A stretch of DNA of 64,000 nucleotides from Mycobacterium gallinarum. GTDB lineage: Bacteria; Actinomycetota; Actinomycetes; Mycobacteriales; Mycobacteriaceae. Of the stretch, positions 47,329 through 56,663 are shown one piece after another. The translations under genes and the position numbers were made by a program. The DNA lies in the NCBI RefSeq assembly GCF_010726765.1, contig NZ_AP022601.1, positions 2,480,001 to 2,544,000 on the forward strand, written 5' to 3'. A model generated the notes under the pieces. It searched no databases, had not been told where the DNA came from, and worked only from the letters and a program-made list of their open reading frames with translations. Each line of letters opens with the position of its first letter. The stretch's first letter is position 1.

Positions 47329-48777
47329 ATGGCGAAGTCTGACGGAAAGCGCACGCTCAAGGTCGCGATCGGCGCTGTCGCGGTGGGAGTCGCTACCAGC
47401 GTCGGCGCCGTTGCGGTCACGCAACCCGCCTCCATCTCCGCGTCCCTTGTCGACCTGGCCGCACTCATCGTGGTCGGGAGCTCGACAAATCCGACCGGAG
47501 AGGGCGTCGAGAACTTCTTCGGCGGCAAGTTCCGCGACCCGATGTACACCGGGGCCGACGGCACGGACATCGTCCGTGTGAACTTCCGTGAGGGCCCCGC
47601 CGGCATCAGGGCTGCGCTGGACGAGAACGCGGGCGAGCAGAACGCCGTCCTCGCCTCGGGCTGGGGTGCGGCGAACGCGAGTCTGCTGTTGCTGAGGGAC
47701 GATCCGGCCTACGCGGACACCGTCTTCATTCTGGACAACGACGTCGCTCGTCCCGACGGCGGCTTCGGCACCCGGTATCCGTGGTTCGCCCTCATCGGGG
47801 TCAACCCCATTCCCACCCCCAGCGAGGTTCCGGCCCAGGCGGCAGTGAACGTCGGCTACCAGTACGACTACAACTCGAATGCCCCTTCCTACGTGCTGAA
47901 CCCGTTCTCGGCGGTCAATTCGCTGGCGGCGTACCTGAACACGCGCCTGAATCAGGCGGAGATCGATCTGCCGGTCAATGCCGACGGCACACCGTCGGTC
48001 ACGTGCAACGCCAACACGTGCGCGATCACCGAAAGCGGCGCCGTGCTGGACTGCCCCGACGCGCGATGCAGCTCGCCGAGCGACCGAATCACGGCCTACA
48101 TCACGACGCGGGACAACACCACGTATGTCACCTATACGACGGACGAGCTGCCGCTGACCAAGCTGATTCGCACCTACTTCGGTGACTACATCGCCGATGT
48201 CCTCAATCCAGTTCTGGAGTTGGCCGTCGACTTCGGTTACTACGGCGGCAACCCGATTCCGAGCGATCCCAGCGCCTATCGACCCGGGGCGTTCCTGCCG
48301 TCGAGCGCTGACATCGTGACCGCCTTGGCGAAGCTTCCCGGCGTGATCGAGCGCACGGTCGCCGCGGCGCTCGGTCCGCTGCGGCAGGAAAATCCGCCGT
48401 CTATGAACAGGATTGAGCCGACCACCGACACGGCCGAGCCATTTGCGGCGGAAGACAAGCCTCCGATCGCCGAGCAACTCGAGCAGGCCGCCGAGGCGAC
48501 CGCGGTGCCGGATTATCTGAAACCGCAGAAGCCGAAACTGACCAACAAGCCCCTGCTGAACGTCGTTCGGGACGGACTCAAGGTCAAGCCCGGCACCCTC
48601 GGAGAGGGCTCGGAAAGCCCTGTCGGCGCCGTGCCAGACAAACCGAAGGACGGCGAGAACGTCGAACAGCCGACAGATCCGTCGCCGACCGAGCCAGCCG
48701 GCGGGAACGGCGCCGGCGACGGCACCGAACCCGGCGGATCCACCGACGCGAACAACGGTGGCGCCGCGGCGGCGTGA
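47329..48777 (+). CDS. secreted PE-PPE-domain (alpha/beta-hydrolase-like) protein with altered elbow
   Basis: 482 residues from MAKSDGKRTLKVAIGAVAVG, with a signal or anchor segment followed by the PE-PPE-type domain beginning ASISASLVDLAALIVVGSST. It continues AVLASGWGAANASLLLLRDD, FVLIGVNP-type strand FALIGVNPIPTPSEVPAQ and a helical cap. The position where relatives have G-x-S-x-G reads A-S-G-W-G, so the nucleophile may be missing. The C-terminal 110 residues are Pro/Glu/Gly-rich (PTEPAGGNGAGDGTEPGGST), probably disordered. Mycobacterial relatives modify or transfer acyl groups in the envelope. Confidence 0.75.
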   Translation: MAKSDGKRTLKVAIGAVAVGVATSVGAVAVTQPASISASLVDLAALIVVGSSTNPTGEGVENFFGGKFRDPMYTGADGTDIVRVNFREGPAGIRAALDENAGEQNAVLASGWGAANASLLLLRDDPAYADTVFILDNDVARPDGGFGTRYPWFALIGVNPIPTPSEVPAQAAVNVGYQYDYNSNAPSYVLNPFSAVNSLAAYLNTRLNQAEIDLPVNADGTPSVTCNANTCAITESGAVLDCPDARCSSPSDRITAYITTRDNTTYVTYTTDELPLTKLIRTYFGDYIADVLNPVLELAVDFGYYGGNPIPSDPSAYRPGAFLPSSADIVTALAKLPGVIERTVAAALGPLRQENPPSMNRIEPTTDTAEPFAAEDKPPIAEQLEQAAEATAVPDYLKPQKPKLTNKPLLNVVRDGLKVKPGTLGEGSESPVGAVPDKPKDGENVEQPTDPSPTEPAGGNGAGDGTEPGGSTDANNGGAAAA

Positions 48778-48837
48778 CGGGTGCTGTCGTCGCGAGATCT
48801 GCCTCGGCCTGGCGACGCTGTGGATACACTCCACGAC

Positions 48838-49206
48838 GTGAAGACGAAGGTCGCGACGGCAGCGGGCGCCGCACTGATGGCGCTGGGACTGGCCGTCCCT
48901 GCGGACGCCGCTCCACCGAGCTACGGCAGCAACGGCGTCTTCAACGTCACCACCAATCCGCGCGACGGATGGGCGACGGCGTTCATCCCGCCGGGCCACT
49001 ACCGCGTCAATCAGGCCCCGAGCATGTTTCCGTATCAAAGTGCGCCCGGGTTCTGGTACCGCTGCCACAACTTCCCGTGCAGCCCCAGCTTTCCGGGCAA
49101 CGTCATCGCTTCCGGCCCCGCCCAGCGCGACGCCGCGACGTTCGTCGACATCCTGCCCACCGATGTCGCGGTGGCGCTACACAACGTCACGTTGACGATC
49201 GCCTGA
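48838..49206 (+). CDS. secreted protein of unknown function
   Basis: 122 residues from GTG (VKTKVATAAGAALMALGLAV), a signal peptide with A-D-A cleavage before APPSYG. The mature part is aromatic- and Pro-rich with GWATAFIPPGHYRVNQAPSM, YRCHNFPCSPSFPGNVIASG (two Cys six apart) and a beta-rich end. It resembles the small exported proteins common in mycobacteria with a likely beta-sandwich fold. It lies 61 bases after the PE-PPE gene on the same strand. Confidence 0.7.
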   Translation: MKTKVATAAGAALMALGLAVPADAAPPSYGSNGVFNVTTNPRDGWATAFIPPGHYRVNQAPSMFPYQSAPGFWYRCHNFPCSPSFPGNVIASGPAQRDAATFVDILPTDVAVALHNVTLTIA

Positions 49207-49244
49207 CTCACAGAGGGCTGTGAGCGGTCACTAGGCTGAGCCGC

Positions 49245-49997
49245 GTGTCTGATCTCGTACTGGTTCACGTCGACCACCACGTCGCCGTCATCACCATCAA
49301 CGATCCCGACCGCCGCAACGCGGTCACTTTCGAGATCTCTGCGGCGTTGCGTGCCGCGGTGGATGCCGCCGAGGCCAACACAGATGTGCATGCGCTGATC
49401 GTCACCGGCGCCGGGAAGGCGTTCTGCGCAGGCGCCAATCTGACCGCGCTCGGCGAGGCCACCGAGGACGGCCTGCGCGTGATCTACGACGGATTCCTCG
49501 CGGTCGCCAACTGCACGTTGCCGACGATCGCCGCCGTCAACGGCGCGGCAGTCGGCGCCGGGCTGAACCTCGCACTAGCCGCGGATGTCCGCATCGCCGG
49601 TCCCCACGCCCTCTTCGATCCGCGCTTTCAGAAGCTGGGCATCCATCCCGGCGGCGGTGCCACGTGGATGCTGCAGCGCGCGGTCGGTCCGCAGGTAGCC
49701 CGCGCGTCGCTACTGTTCGGGATGAGCTTCGACGCCGAGACGGCGGTGCGCCACGGACTCGCGCTCAAGGTCGCCGAGGATCCCGTGGCCGCCGCGCGCG
49801 AACTCGCCGCGGGACCGGCCGCTGCGCCGCGCGAGGTGGTTCTCGCGACCAAAGCCTCGATGCGCGCTACCGCCAACCCCGGATTCGTCGACAGCGACCA
49901 GCACCGCATCGCGGTGGACACCGAGCTGGGCCCGCAGGCGACCTCCATCGAATCACCGGAGTTCGCGCGCCGACTCGAGGCCGCCAAGCGCCGGTGA
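49245..49997 (+). CDS. echA14: enoyl-CoA hydratase/isomerase
   Basis: 250 residues of crotonase fold starting [20 protein letters not shown] from a GTG. Oxyanion-hole segments [16 protein letters not shown] and [20 protein letters not shown] are present, and [20 protein letters not shown] marks the region where catalytic Glu residues sit; only partial acid residues are seen there, so hydratase chemistry is probable but unproven. Position next to bkdC matches Rv2486. Convergent with bkdC (one base apart). Confidence 0.85.
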   Translation: MSDLVLVHVDHHVAVITINDPDRRNAVTFEISAALRAAVDAAEANTDVHALIVTGAGKAFCAGANLTALGEATEDGLRVIYDGFLAVANCTLPTIAAVNGAAVGAGLNLALAADVRIAGPHALFDPRFQKLGIHPGGGATWMLQRAVGPQVARASLLFGMSFDAETAVRHGLALKVAEDPVAAARELAAGPAAAPREVVLATKASMRATANPGFVDSDQHRIAVDTELGPQATSIESPEFARRLEAAKRR

Positions 49998-49998
49998 G

Positions 49999-51183
49999 CT
50001 AGAGGTCCAACAGCGCCAGTTCGGGCGACTCGATGAGGCCGCGCAGTTCGGCCAAGAATGCGGCGGCCTGCGCGCCGTCGATGATGCGATGGTCGAACGC
50101 ACACGTGAGCGACATCGTCGGCCGCGCCACGACTTCTCCGTCGACGACGACGGGGCGCGGCTTCAGCGAGCCCATCCCGAGGATCGCCGCCTCCGGATAG
50201 TTGATCACCGGGACGCCGTCATCGAGCCCGAGCGCGCCGAAGTTGGACACCGTGAACGTCGAGCCCTGCAGTTCGGTCGGCCTGAGCGTGCCGGACCGCG
50301 CGTCCCGAATCAGCCGGGCGACCACGTCGGCGAGCTCGCGGGTCGTCTTGTCCTGGGCGTCTTTGACGACGGGCACCAGCAGGCCGCGCGGTGCCGCGAC
50401 TCCGAATCCCAGATGCACCGCGGAGTGCAGATGGATCTGCGGACCTTCGGTGGTATTTACCCAAGTCGCGTTGAGGTTCTGGTGGTGGGTGAGCGCAATC
50501 GTCAACAGCCGCAACGTGAGTACGAACGGTGTGATCGACACGTCGTCGCCCACCTGGTCACGCATGCGGTCGCGCAGCCGCACCAGGTTCGTCCCATCGA
50601 CCTGCACGCTGGCATGGGCATCGGGTATCTCCCTGCGCGACAGCGACATTCGATGGGCCATCTCCGCCCGCACGCCGCGCACCGCCACCATGTCGGGGCT
50701 CGGCGCGGACCGGCCCGCCGACGTCAAGACATCCTCGCGGGTGATGACACCGTCGGCGCCCGAGCCCACCAGCGCGTTGAGGTCAACGTTCAGCTCCGAT
50801 GCCAACTTTCGTACCGGGGGCTTCGCGCGTGGTCGTGTCGACGTGGGCGGCGTGGTTCGCCTGGTTTCGTCCATCTCGTCGTCGGCGCCGTAGCCGACCA
50901 GGACCGGGTTACGCTTGGTCTCCACAGCCGTCGGCGTGTCGGTCTCGATACGGACCAGCACCGCACCGACATTCAGCGTTTCACCTTCGCCGCCGCCGAG
51001 CTCGGCGATCCGCCCCGCGAACGGACTCGGGATCTCCACCTCGGCCTTGTTGGTCTCGACCGTGCACAGCGTCTGGTTGAGCTCGACGGTGTCGCCGACC
51101 GCGACGCTCCAGCTCGTGATCGTCGCGTCCTCCAGCCCCTCACCGAGATCGGGAACGAGGAAGTCCCGCACCTGGTCGGTCAT
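49999..51183 (-). CDS. bkdC: branched-chain alpha-keto acid dehydrogenase E2 (dihydrolipoamide acyltransferase)
   Basis: 394 residues from [20 protein letters not shown]. One lipoyl domain with the lipoylated Lys in [16 protein letters not shown], a peripheral subunit-binding region ([20 protein letters not shown]) and a catalytic acyltransferase domain ending in [17 protein letters not shown], which holds the H-x3-D active site. It passes acyl groups from E1 to CoA in leucine, isoleucine and valine degradation (Rv2495c type). Start overlaps the bkdB stop by four bases. No E3 (lipoamide dehydrogenase) gene is in the window. Confidence 0.95.
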   Translation of the reverse strand: MTDQVRDFLVPDLGEGLEDATITSWSVAVGDTVELNQTLCTVETNKAEVEIPSPFAGRIAELGGGEGETLNVGAVLVRIETDTPTAVETKRNPVLVGYGADDEMDETRRTTPPTSTRPRAKPPVRKLASELNVDLNALVGSGADGVITREDVLTSAGRSAPSPDMVAVRGVRAEMAHRMSLSRREIPDAHASVQVDGTNLVRLRDRMRDQVGDDVSITPFVLTLRLLTIALTHHQNLNATWVNTTEGPQIHLHSAVHLGFGVAAPRGLLVPVVKDAQDKTTRELADVVARLIRDARSGTLRPTELQGSTFTVSNFGALGLDDGVPVINYPEAAILGMGSLKPRPVVVDGEVVARPTMSLTCAFDHRIIDGAQAAAFLAELRGLIESPELALLDL

Positions 51184-52238
51184 GGCGCCTCCAGCGTCCG
51201 CTCGACGCAATCCAGAAGCCGGTCGACTCCCGGTAGCCACAGCTTTTCCAGCCGTGCCGGCGGGAACGGGGTGTCGAATCCGGTGGCGCGCAGGACCGGT
51301 GCCTCGAGGTCGTAGAACAACTCCTCTTGGATGCGCGCCGCGAGTTCAGCACCGAAGCCCAGCGTGCGCGGCCCCTCGTGCATGACCACAGCGCGACCGG
51401 TGCGCCGCACCGATTCGGCGACCGTATCGAAGTCCAACGGGTTCAGCGACCGAAGGTCGATGACCTCGATACTCCAACCGTGGTGCTGCGCCGCCAGTTC
51501 GGCGGCGCTGACGGCTGTGGCGACCAGCGGTCCGTAGGTCACCACCGTGACGTCGTCTCCGCTACGCCGGATCGCCGCACGCCCGATCGGCAGGCCAGGG
51601 GTGACGGTGTCGACGGGTTCACGTAACCAATACCGGCGCTTGGGTTCCAGGTAGACGATCGGATCACGGCATGTGATCGACTGTCGCAGCAGCCAGTACG
51701 CGTCGGTCGGGGTCGAGGGCGCCACCACCTTCAACCCCGCGGTGTGCAACCAGTAGCTTTCGGTCGACTCCGAATGGTGTTCGACGGCCCCGATTCCGCC
51801 GAACGACGGAATCCGGATGGTCACCGGCATCTCGATGTCGCCGCGGGTTCGCATCCGGTACTTCGCGAGATGGCTGACGATCTGGTCGAACGCCGGCGCG
51901 GCGAACCCGTCGAATTGGATCTCCGGGACGGGTACCAAGCCGCGGATCGCCATGCCGATCGCGATGCCGATGATTGCCGACTCCGCCAGCGGAGTGTCGA
52001 AACACCGTTGCTCACCGAAGGTTTGAGCGAGCCCCTCGGTGACCCGGAAGACACCGCCGAGCGTGGCGACGTCCTCACCGAACACGAGCACGCGTTCGTC
52101 GGTTGCCATCGCGTCGTGCAGTGCGCGGTTGATCGCTTGGGCCATGGTCAGCGTCGGGGCGTCCGGCACGGTGGTCAATAACGGACGTTGCGGTTCGTCG
52201 TCTCCGTGGAAGGTCGGCCGCTCGATGATCTGAGTCAC
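51180..52238 (-). CDS. bkdB: branched-chain alpha-keto acid dehydrogenase E1 beta
   Basis: 352 residues from a GTG ([20 protein letters not shown]) that sits beside the bkdA stop; a longer frame would run through bkdA. Transketolase-like pyrimidine domain with [20 protein letters not shown] and [20 protein letters not shown], the central [20 protein letters not shown], and a C-terminal domain with [20 protein letters not shown]. Forms the alpha2-beta2 E1 with BkdA that decarboxylates branched-chain keto acids with ThDP. Orthologue of Rv2496c. Confidence 0.95.
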   Translation of the reverse strand: MTQIIERPTFHGDDEPQRPLLTTVPDAPTLTMAQAINRALHDAMATDERVLVFGEDVATLGGVFRVTEGLAQTFGEQRCFDTPLAESAIIGIAIGMAIRGLVPVPEIQFDGFAAPAFDQIVSHLAKYRMRTRGDIEMPVTIRIPSFGGIGAVEHHSESTESYWLHTAGLKVVAPSTPTDAYWLLRQSITCRDPIVYLEPKRRYWLREPVDTVTPGLPIGRAAIRRSGDDVTVVTYGPLVATAVSAAELAAQHHGWSIEVIDLRSLNPLDFDTVAESVRRTGRAVVMHEGPRTLGFGAELAARIQEELFYDLEAPVLRATGFDTPFPPARLEKLWLPGVDRLLDCVERTLEAP

Positions 52239-52239
52239 G

Positions 52240-53358
52240 TCAGGCCTCCTTCGCGATCTCCGCCAGCACTTGTTCTCGCTGCGCCAGCAAGTCCGGGGTG
52301 ATGTCGTGGTACACGGTGTCGAACACGTCGGTGATGTCGAAATCGTCGGCGTCGACAACCGCCTCCCGCAGCTCGGCGCGCAATCGCTTCGATTTGGCGG
52401 CAACCCGCTCCTCGAGCCGCTCGCTCCACACACCTACCGACTGCAGGTACGTCCGGTAGCGCTGAATCGGGTCGCGCGCCGCCCAGTATTCGAGTTCCTC
52501 GTCGGAGCGGTAGCGGGTGGGGTCGTCAGAGGTGGTGTGCGGACCCATCCGGTAGGTGATCGCCTCGATCAGCGTCGGCCCGCCGCCTCCTCGGGCACGC
52601 TTGGCGGCCTCGGCCGTCACGGCGTAACAGGCCAGCACGTCGTTGCCGTCCACCCGAACTCCGGGCATCCCGTAGCCGATGGCCCGGTGCGCGATCGACG
52701 GCCCGGCCAGCTGCCTACTGACCGGAACCGATATCGCCCAGTGGTTGTTCTGTACGACGAACACGCATGGCGCGTTGAACACGGCCGCAAAATTCAGCGC
52801 CTCGTGCGCGTCGCCCTCGCTGGTGGCGCCGTCGCCCATGAACGTCAAGGTCACCGAATCCTCGCCAAGGCGTTGCGCCGCCATCGCCGCGCCGACCGCA
52901 TGCAGACCTTGGGTTCCGATCGGGATCGAGATCGGCGCGACACACTTCTCGGTGAACTGCAGCCCCCCGTGCCATTTGCCGCGCCAGACCGCACCCATCT
53001 GCGCCGGGGTGAGTCCGCGCAGCAGAAACGCGCCGATCTCTCGGTACTGCGGGAACAGCCAGTCGGTCTTGGGCAGGCAAGCTGCGGCACCGATCTGCGC
53101 GGCCTCCTGACCACGGCAGGATGCGTAGAGTGCCAGCTCACCCTGTCGCTGCAGGTTGACGAACTCGATGTCGAGTTCGCGGGTGACGACCATCGACTCG
53201 TAGAGCCAGGCCAGAGTCTCGGGCGGGAGGTTCCGTCGGTATTGAGAGGACCTGCTTGAGGCGGTCGGCGTCCCATCGGGCGCGACCAGCTGTATCGGAT
53301 CCAGCTCGACGCCTGGCTCTATCCCAGACGTCCGCGGGGTCGCATCGATCCCTGCCAT
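52240..53358 (-). CDS. bkdA: branched-chain alpha-keto acid dehydrogenase E1 alpha
   Basis: 372 residues from MAGIDATPRTSGIEPGVELD. The ThDP/Mg motif is GDGATSEGDAHEALNFAAVF ending V-V-Q-N-N. Substrate-side features include YRMGPHTTSDDPTRYRSDEE with the H-T-S-D-D-P-T signature of branched-chain E1 alpha rather than pyruvate dehydrogenase. Starts the bkdA-bkdB-bkdC operon (next gene overlaps). Orthologue of Rv2497c. In M. tuberculosis citE follows immediately upstream; here 3.3 kb is interposed. Confidence 0.95.
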   Translation of the reverse strand: MAGIDATPRTSGIEPGVELDPIQLVAPDGTPTASSRSSQYRRNLPPETLAWLYESMVVTRELDIEFVNLQRQGELALYASCRGQEAAQIGAAACLPKTDWLFPQYREIGAFLLRGLTPAQMGAVWRGKWHGGLQFTEKCVAPISIPIGTQGLHAVGAAMAAQRLGEDSVTLTFMGDGATSEGDAHEALNFAAVFNAPCVFVVQNNHWAISVPVSRQLAGPSIAHRAIGYGMPGVRVDGNDVLACYAVTAEAAKRARGGGGPTLIEAITYRMGPHTTSDDPTRYRSDEELEYWAARDPIQRYRTYLQSVGVWSERLEERVAAKSKRLRAELREAVVDADDFDITDVFDTVYHDITPDLLAQREQVLAEIAKEA

Positions 53359-53483
53359 ACCGCCTCCTAGGGTCACTGACGGCGGGTCGCGCCGTCAGGC
53401 GACTGAGGTGCTCAGCACGGAGGCGATCGGAGCAGAACCCCTGGTGGGGGGCTCGTCCGCTAGCTGCCGGGGTGTGGCGCTAA

Positions 53484-53591
53484 CGCGACGATGCGCTCTG
53501 CTCGCCGCAGTACTGGGGCATCAACCATTATGCCCTCGCATTGGAAGACAGCATCTGATCGCGGCCGGCGGTGAGGACGTGTCGCGCGTCA
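53484..53591 (-). pseudogene. citE 3'-end fragment (second, decayed copy)
   Basis: Minus-strand sequence reads ARHVLTAGRDQ, then after a one-base deletion VFQCEGIMVDAPVLRRAERI-(V)-A. The intact citE ends ARAVLAAARDE, GVFQHEGLMVDAPVLRRAER, IVASAT. Over VFQ to IVA, 20 of 22 residues agree, and the DNA alignment of plus-strand 53485 onwards to 56677 onwards is obvious. The fragment starts directly at the stop codon of the DUF1214 gene and fades out toward bkdA. It has no start or catalytic part, so it is a scar. Confidence 0.85.
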
Positions 53592-54902
53592 GTACTGGCG
53601 ATATCTCCGTTGAACGTGTTCCTGACGGATCCGGATCTGCTCATTGCGTTCGTCTTGAGAGACGACGCGGGTGGCGGCGGGGAGGTGTGGACGCACCTCG
53701 CCGAACGCCATCTTGCTGACATTGACCTTCGGGAGTTCGTCAGGAGGCTCAGGGTAGGTCCACCGCGCGGTGAGGAACCCTTGCGTCTGGCCAGTGGTGT
53801 CCAGCCAGTTCGGCACACCGGGATCGCGGTGGGCGATCACGAACCGGGTGATGCCGTCGGTGTCTGCTTCGGCTTGAAATCCGTTGAGACTGGTCACGTG
53901 GTTGGCATAGTCCAACGACTCACCCCACAGATTGCCGAGATGAAAGCCGGTGTAGGACGGCTCGACTGGGGCGTCGATCTCAACCAGCAGGGCCTCATCC
54001 GGGCCGAGGTCGAACATTCCGCCGGAATAGACGTTGGTGCACTGACCGCCGCCCGTCGCGAGGTTCGCCCGCGCGGGTTCGTTGAGTCCGTTGCGAGGCA
54101 TGAACGTTTGGCCATCGCCGTTCCGGTCACCGTGTGCCTCCAAGACGACGTCGTAGAACTCGTTCCAGAACTTCATCTGATTCTCGACGATCGCGCCGAC
54201 TCGACGCATCTTGATGGCCGCGGCAGACGGGTCGATCGGCGGCGGATGCGCACCCTCCCTGCCGGCCTGGACGATCTGCAGATCGGGCGATAGCTCGTTC
54301 TCCCAGTCGTGAAAAAGCATGCGCACGATCAAGAATCGGGCATCTTTCGTGTCGTCGCCGATGACCTGACGCGAGGCGATGAAGTTGCCGACGTGATCGG
54401 CGGGCCGCGCCGGGGCGACGAGGATCTCGAATTGACCATCGTCGGCCACGACCAGGCCCGTGCTGTCGAGCGATCCAGTGATGGCGCGTTCGGTCGGGCT
54501 GAGCTCCGCCAATGTGCCCGAGTCTCCGGCGTACGCGGTGTGCGCTTCGAAAATCATGTACTGCGGCGCCTTGTGGCCCACCAGCCTGCCCCGCACCCGG
54601 TAACTGGCGCCACCGTCGATCGACGCCGACAGGTACAGCGCGTCGGCATTGTCGATGGTCGCCTTGTCCACCGGCTGAATTGCGCGGCGGAAGTATGGGA
54701 ACGCGGGGTCTTCACACAAGGCGCGCTCGATCGCACCGAATGTGAAGCCGAGTAGGTAGCGGTATCCCTCGGCGAGCCCCCGCTCGGTCTCTGGGGGCGC
54801 GTGTAGATCCGGTGAGTCGATCGCGTCCCTTGCCCTGTTCAGTCCGTCGATCAAGTCGGTCCAGGCGGCGCGGAGTGCGGTCGCGCTTGACTCAGTTGAC
54901 AA
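53589..54902 (-). CDS. DUF1214-domain protein
   Basis: 437 residues from a TTG at 54902 (LSTESSATALRAAWTDLIDG), supported by AGAAGGAG eight bases upstream; it overlaps the end of the sulfotransferase gene. The central/C-terminal region with GDRNGDGQTFMPRNGLNEPA, FDLGPDEALLVEIDAPVEPS and FHLGNLWGESLDYANHVTSL is DUF1214-like, a beta-rich fold seen in many actinobacterial proteins of unknown function. RPHLPAATRVVSQDERNEQI at the end. Tight coupling implies that it works with the sulfotransferase, perhaps on the same lipid or sterol-like substrate. Confidence 0.75.
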   Translation of the reverse strand: MSTESSATALRAAWTDLIDGLNRARDAIDSPDLHAPPETERGLAEGYRYLLGFTFGAIERALCEDPAFPYFRRAIQPVDKATIDNADALYLSASIDGGASYRVRGRLVGHKAPQYMIFEAHTAYAGDSGTLAELSPTERAITGSLDSTGLVVADDGQFEILVAPARPADHVGNFIASRQVIGDDTKDARFLIVRMLFHDWENELSPDLQIVQAGREGAHPPPIDPSAAAIKMRRVGAIVENQMKFWNEFYDVVLEAHGDRNGDGQTFMPRNGLNEPARANLATGGGQCTNVYSGGMFDLGPDEALLVEIDAPVEPSYTGFHLGNLWGESLDYANHVTSLNGFQAEADTDGITRFVIAHRDPGVPNWLDTTGQTQGFLTARWTYPEPPDELPKVNVSKMAFGEVRPHLPAATRVVSQDERNEQIRIRQEHVQRRYRQY

Positions 54903-56046
54903 TTGCGTCGTCTCCTTCTGTCTCCCAGTTGAAGCGCTCGAAGAGGCCGGCCAACTGGGTGTGAATCTCGTGTGGATCAAGGCCGAATTCTTCGAGGCAG
55001 TATCGATGAGCCGACTCATGGCCTTGTCCCAATGCCGAGTCGATTGCCTCGGCGACCGCGGGCCCGAGCTCGAGACCCAACTCCTCGTAGACGCAACGCA
55101 TCGTGAGCGCAGGCCTGCTCACCAGGTCTCGATAGTCGACTACGCACGAGCGCGTTTCCGGATGTCGCGCCAGCACCTCGAGCGGATGTTCGTAGGCATC
55201 GAACGACTGGTCGGCCAGAACGCGCAGCGAGTTCTTGATCAACTGGTCGTCGCGTCCGCGCAGCGTCCACTCTTTTTGCAGCATCTTGAGGAGGCTCGGG
55301 ATCGTTTCGTAAGGGTTACGCACTGGCACAACGAATCTCGCATCCGGGAATGTCTCGATGAGGGCCTCGACGCGGCCGCAGAAGGTCGGGTTCTTACTCA
55401 GGTGAGTTCCTCCGCCATTCAGGACGATCTGGCGCCGAACACATTCCTTGTAGAAGGTCATCACACGCCTACGCTTGTCTTCGCTCCAGCGGTCGACGTG
55501 GTAGAAATCCAGCTCACCCATGTAGGGGAACATCACTATCCAGAAGCCGGAACCCAGCGACCACGTCAACAGGAAGTCGTCCTCCTCGGGTGCGAAGAAC
55601 CCCGTCTTGTGCATGTCATTGGTCTCAGCGAACGCGCTCTCTTCGATCGCATCGAGCCTGCGCCGGAGGCGCTTCCCCGTCACGTCATCGATTCGGAACA
55701 GCAGCCGCAGGAACCGCTTCTCGAGCAGCGACGGAAAGAACATCTCGTACATCAGCACGTAGCTGAACTGAGGGTCTTTGGCCATCAACCGATGCAGATA
55801 GGTGGTGCCACTGCGGGCATGTCCGACACAAAACGTCGGCTCGCGCACCTGTGTCCTGCGCAGCGACGGGAACAGGATGGGATCCAGCGCGAAGCAGACG
55901 GCGTGGATGGCGGCGATCGTCGGCACACCGATCAGGAACGCGCAGAACATTTTTCGGCGTCGCGCCGGATTTGGCTCCTCGCGCAACAGCCTGAGCATCG
56001 TGCGGTAGTTGGCCCAGTCGAAGTAGTAGCGCCACCCGGCACCCAT
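54892..56046 (-). CDS. sulfotransferase family protein
   Basis: 384 residues. PAPS 5'-phosphosulfate loop FCVGHARSGTTYLHRLMAKD (R-S-G-T-T) and a 3'-phosphate-binding region GGTHLSKNPTFCGRVEALIE followed by RFVVPVRNPYETIPSLLKML. These define the sulfotransferase fold that moves sulfate from PAPS to an acceptor. A hydrophobic N-terminal region (AFLIGVPTIAAIHAVCFALD) suggests membrane association and a lipid acceptor. It follows the MarR gene by 72 bases and overlaps the DUF1214 gene. Acceptor unknown. Confidence 0.88.
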   Translation of the reverse strand: MGAGWRYYFDWANYRTMLRLLREEPNPARRRKMFCAFLIGVPTIAAIHAVCFALDPILFPSLRRTQVREPTFCVGHARSGTTYLHRLMAKDPQFSYVLMYEMFFPSLLEKRFLRLLFRIDDVTGKRLRRRLDAIEESAFAETNDMHKTGFFAPEEDDFLLTWSLGSGFWIVMFPYMGELDFYHVDRWSEDKRRRVMTFYKECVRRQIVLNGGGTHLSKNPTFCGRVEALIETFPDARFVVPVRNPYETIPSLLKMLQKEWTLRGRDDQLIKNSLRVLADQSFDAYEHPLEVLARHPETRSCVVDYRDLVSRPALTMRCVYEELGLELGPAVAEAIDSALGQGHESAHRYCLEEFGLDPHEIHTQLAGLFERFNWETEGDDAIVN

Positions 56047-56069
56047 GCAAGAAGGCTAGCCCTAGTAAT

Positions 56070-56082
56070 TTGACAATGTCAA
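56070..56082. promoter_or_regulatory. perfect palindrome TTGAC-AAT-GTCAA upstream of the sulfotransferase gene
   Basis: A five-base inverted repeat with a three-base centre lies between the MarR stop and the sulfotransferase start. MarR proteins typically bind such A+T-rich palindromes, and TTGACA is also a -35 hexamer, so binding would block a promoter. Binding by the adjacent MarR protein is inference. Confidence 0.45.
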
Positions 56083-56118
56083 GCAACTACGAGAGCGCAC
56101 TCTTCTCGACGCCTGTCT

Positions 56119-56607
56119 TCATGGTTCGTCGTCGATCGAAGTCGCCGTGGTGTCTGCGAGGAACCGCATCAGAAGCCGATCGAAGTCCTCCAGCTCGGAG
56201 GCCGACCATCCGGACAGTGCCCGCTGCAAGTGACGCCGCCGCACGTCCTGCAGTGCTCCCGCGACCCGGTGGCCCTCAGGGCTCGCCGCAACGAGTGACA
56301 CTCGTCGGTCCGCGGGATCCGGCTGTCGACTGACCAGCCGCGCCTCGACGAGTGCGTTGACCTGCCGCGCCGCCATGCCCACGTCCATGTGAGCGATACG
56401 CGCCAGACCACCCATCGGGAGCGGTCCCTCGTCGATGAGGGTTCGGAGCAGGACGTAGGACGGCTGCGCCAGATCCACACCGGCGGCCGCCGCCTGCCGG
56501 GCGAACATGGAGCGACTGCCGCTCAGCCGCATCACCCTGGCCAGCGTGTGGTTGATGGAGTCCAGCGACCCTTGTCTGCCTGACAACGCCATTGGCAAAT
56601 CATGCAC
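56119..56607 (-). CDS. MarR-family transcriptional regulator
   Basis: 162 residues with an N-terminal helix and a winged helix-turn-helix: YVLLRTLIDEGPLPMGGLAR, IAHMDVGMAARQVNALVEAR and the wing LVSRQPDPADRRVSLVAASP with the conserved D-x-R-R. MarR dimers usually repress until bound by small phenolic or acyl ligands. An internal ATG at 56592 is possible. It lies between citE and the sulfotransferase gene, all leftward. Confidence 0.9.
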   Translation of the reverse strand: MHDLPMALSGRQGSLDSINHTLARVMRLSGSRSMFARQAAAAGVDLAQPSYVLLRTLIDEGPLPMGGLARIAHMDVGMAARQVNALVEARLVSRQPDPADRRVSLVAASPEGHRVAGALQDVRRRHLQRALSGWSASELEDFDRLLMRFLADTTATSIDDEP

Positions 56608-56663
56608 GCTATGCGGGGTGACGCTCAGAGGCGGGCATGAAGCCGGTCCCGCGAAACTCGTCC

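Noticed and set aside
47326-49068. 580-residue minus-strand frame
   Set aside because: Antisense to the PE-PPE gene with signal peptide; Arg-rich without domains.
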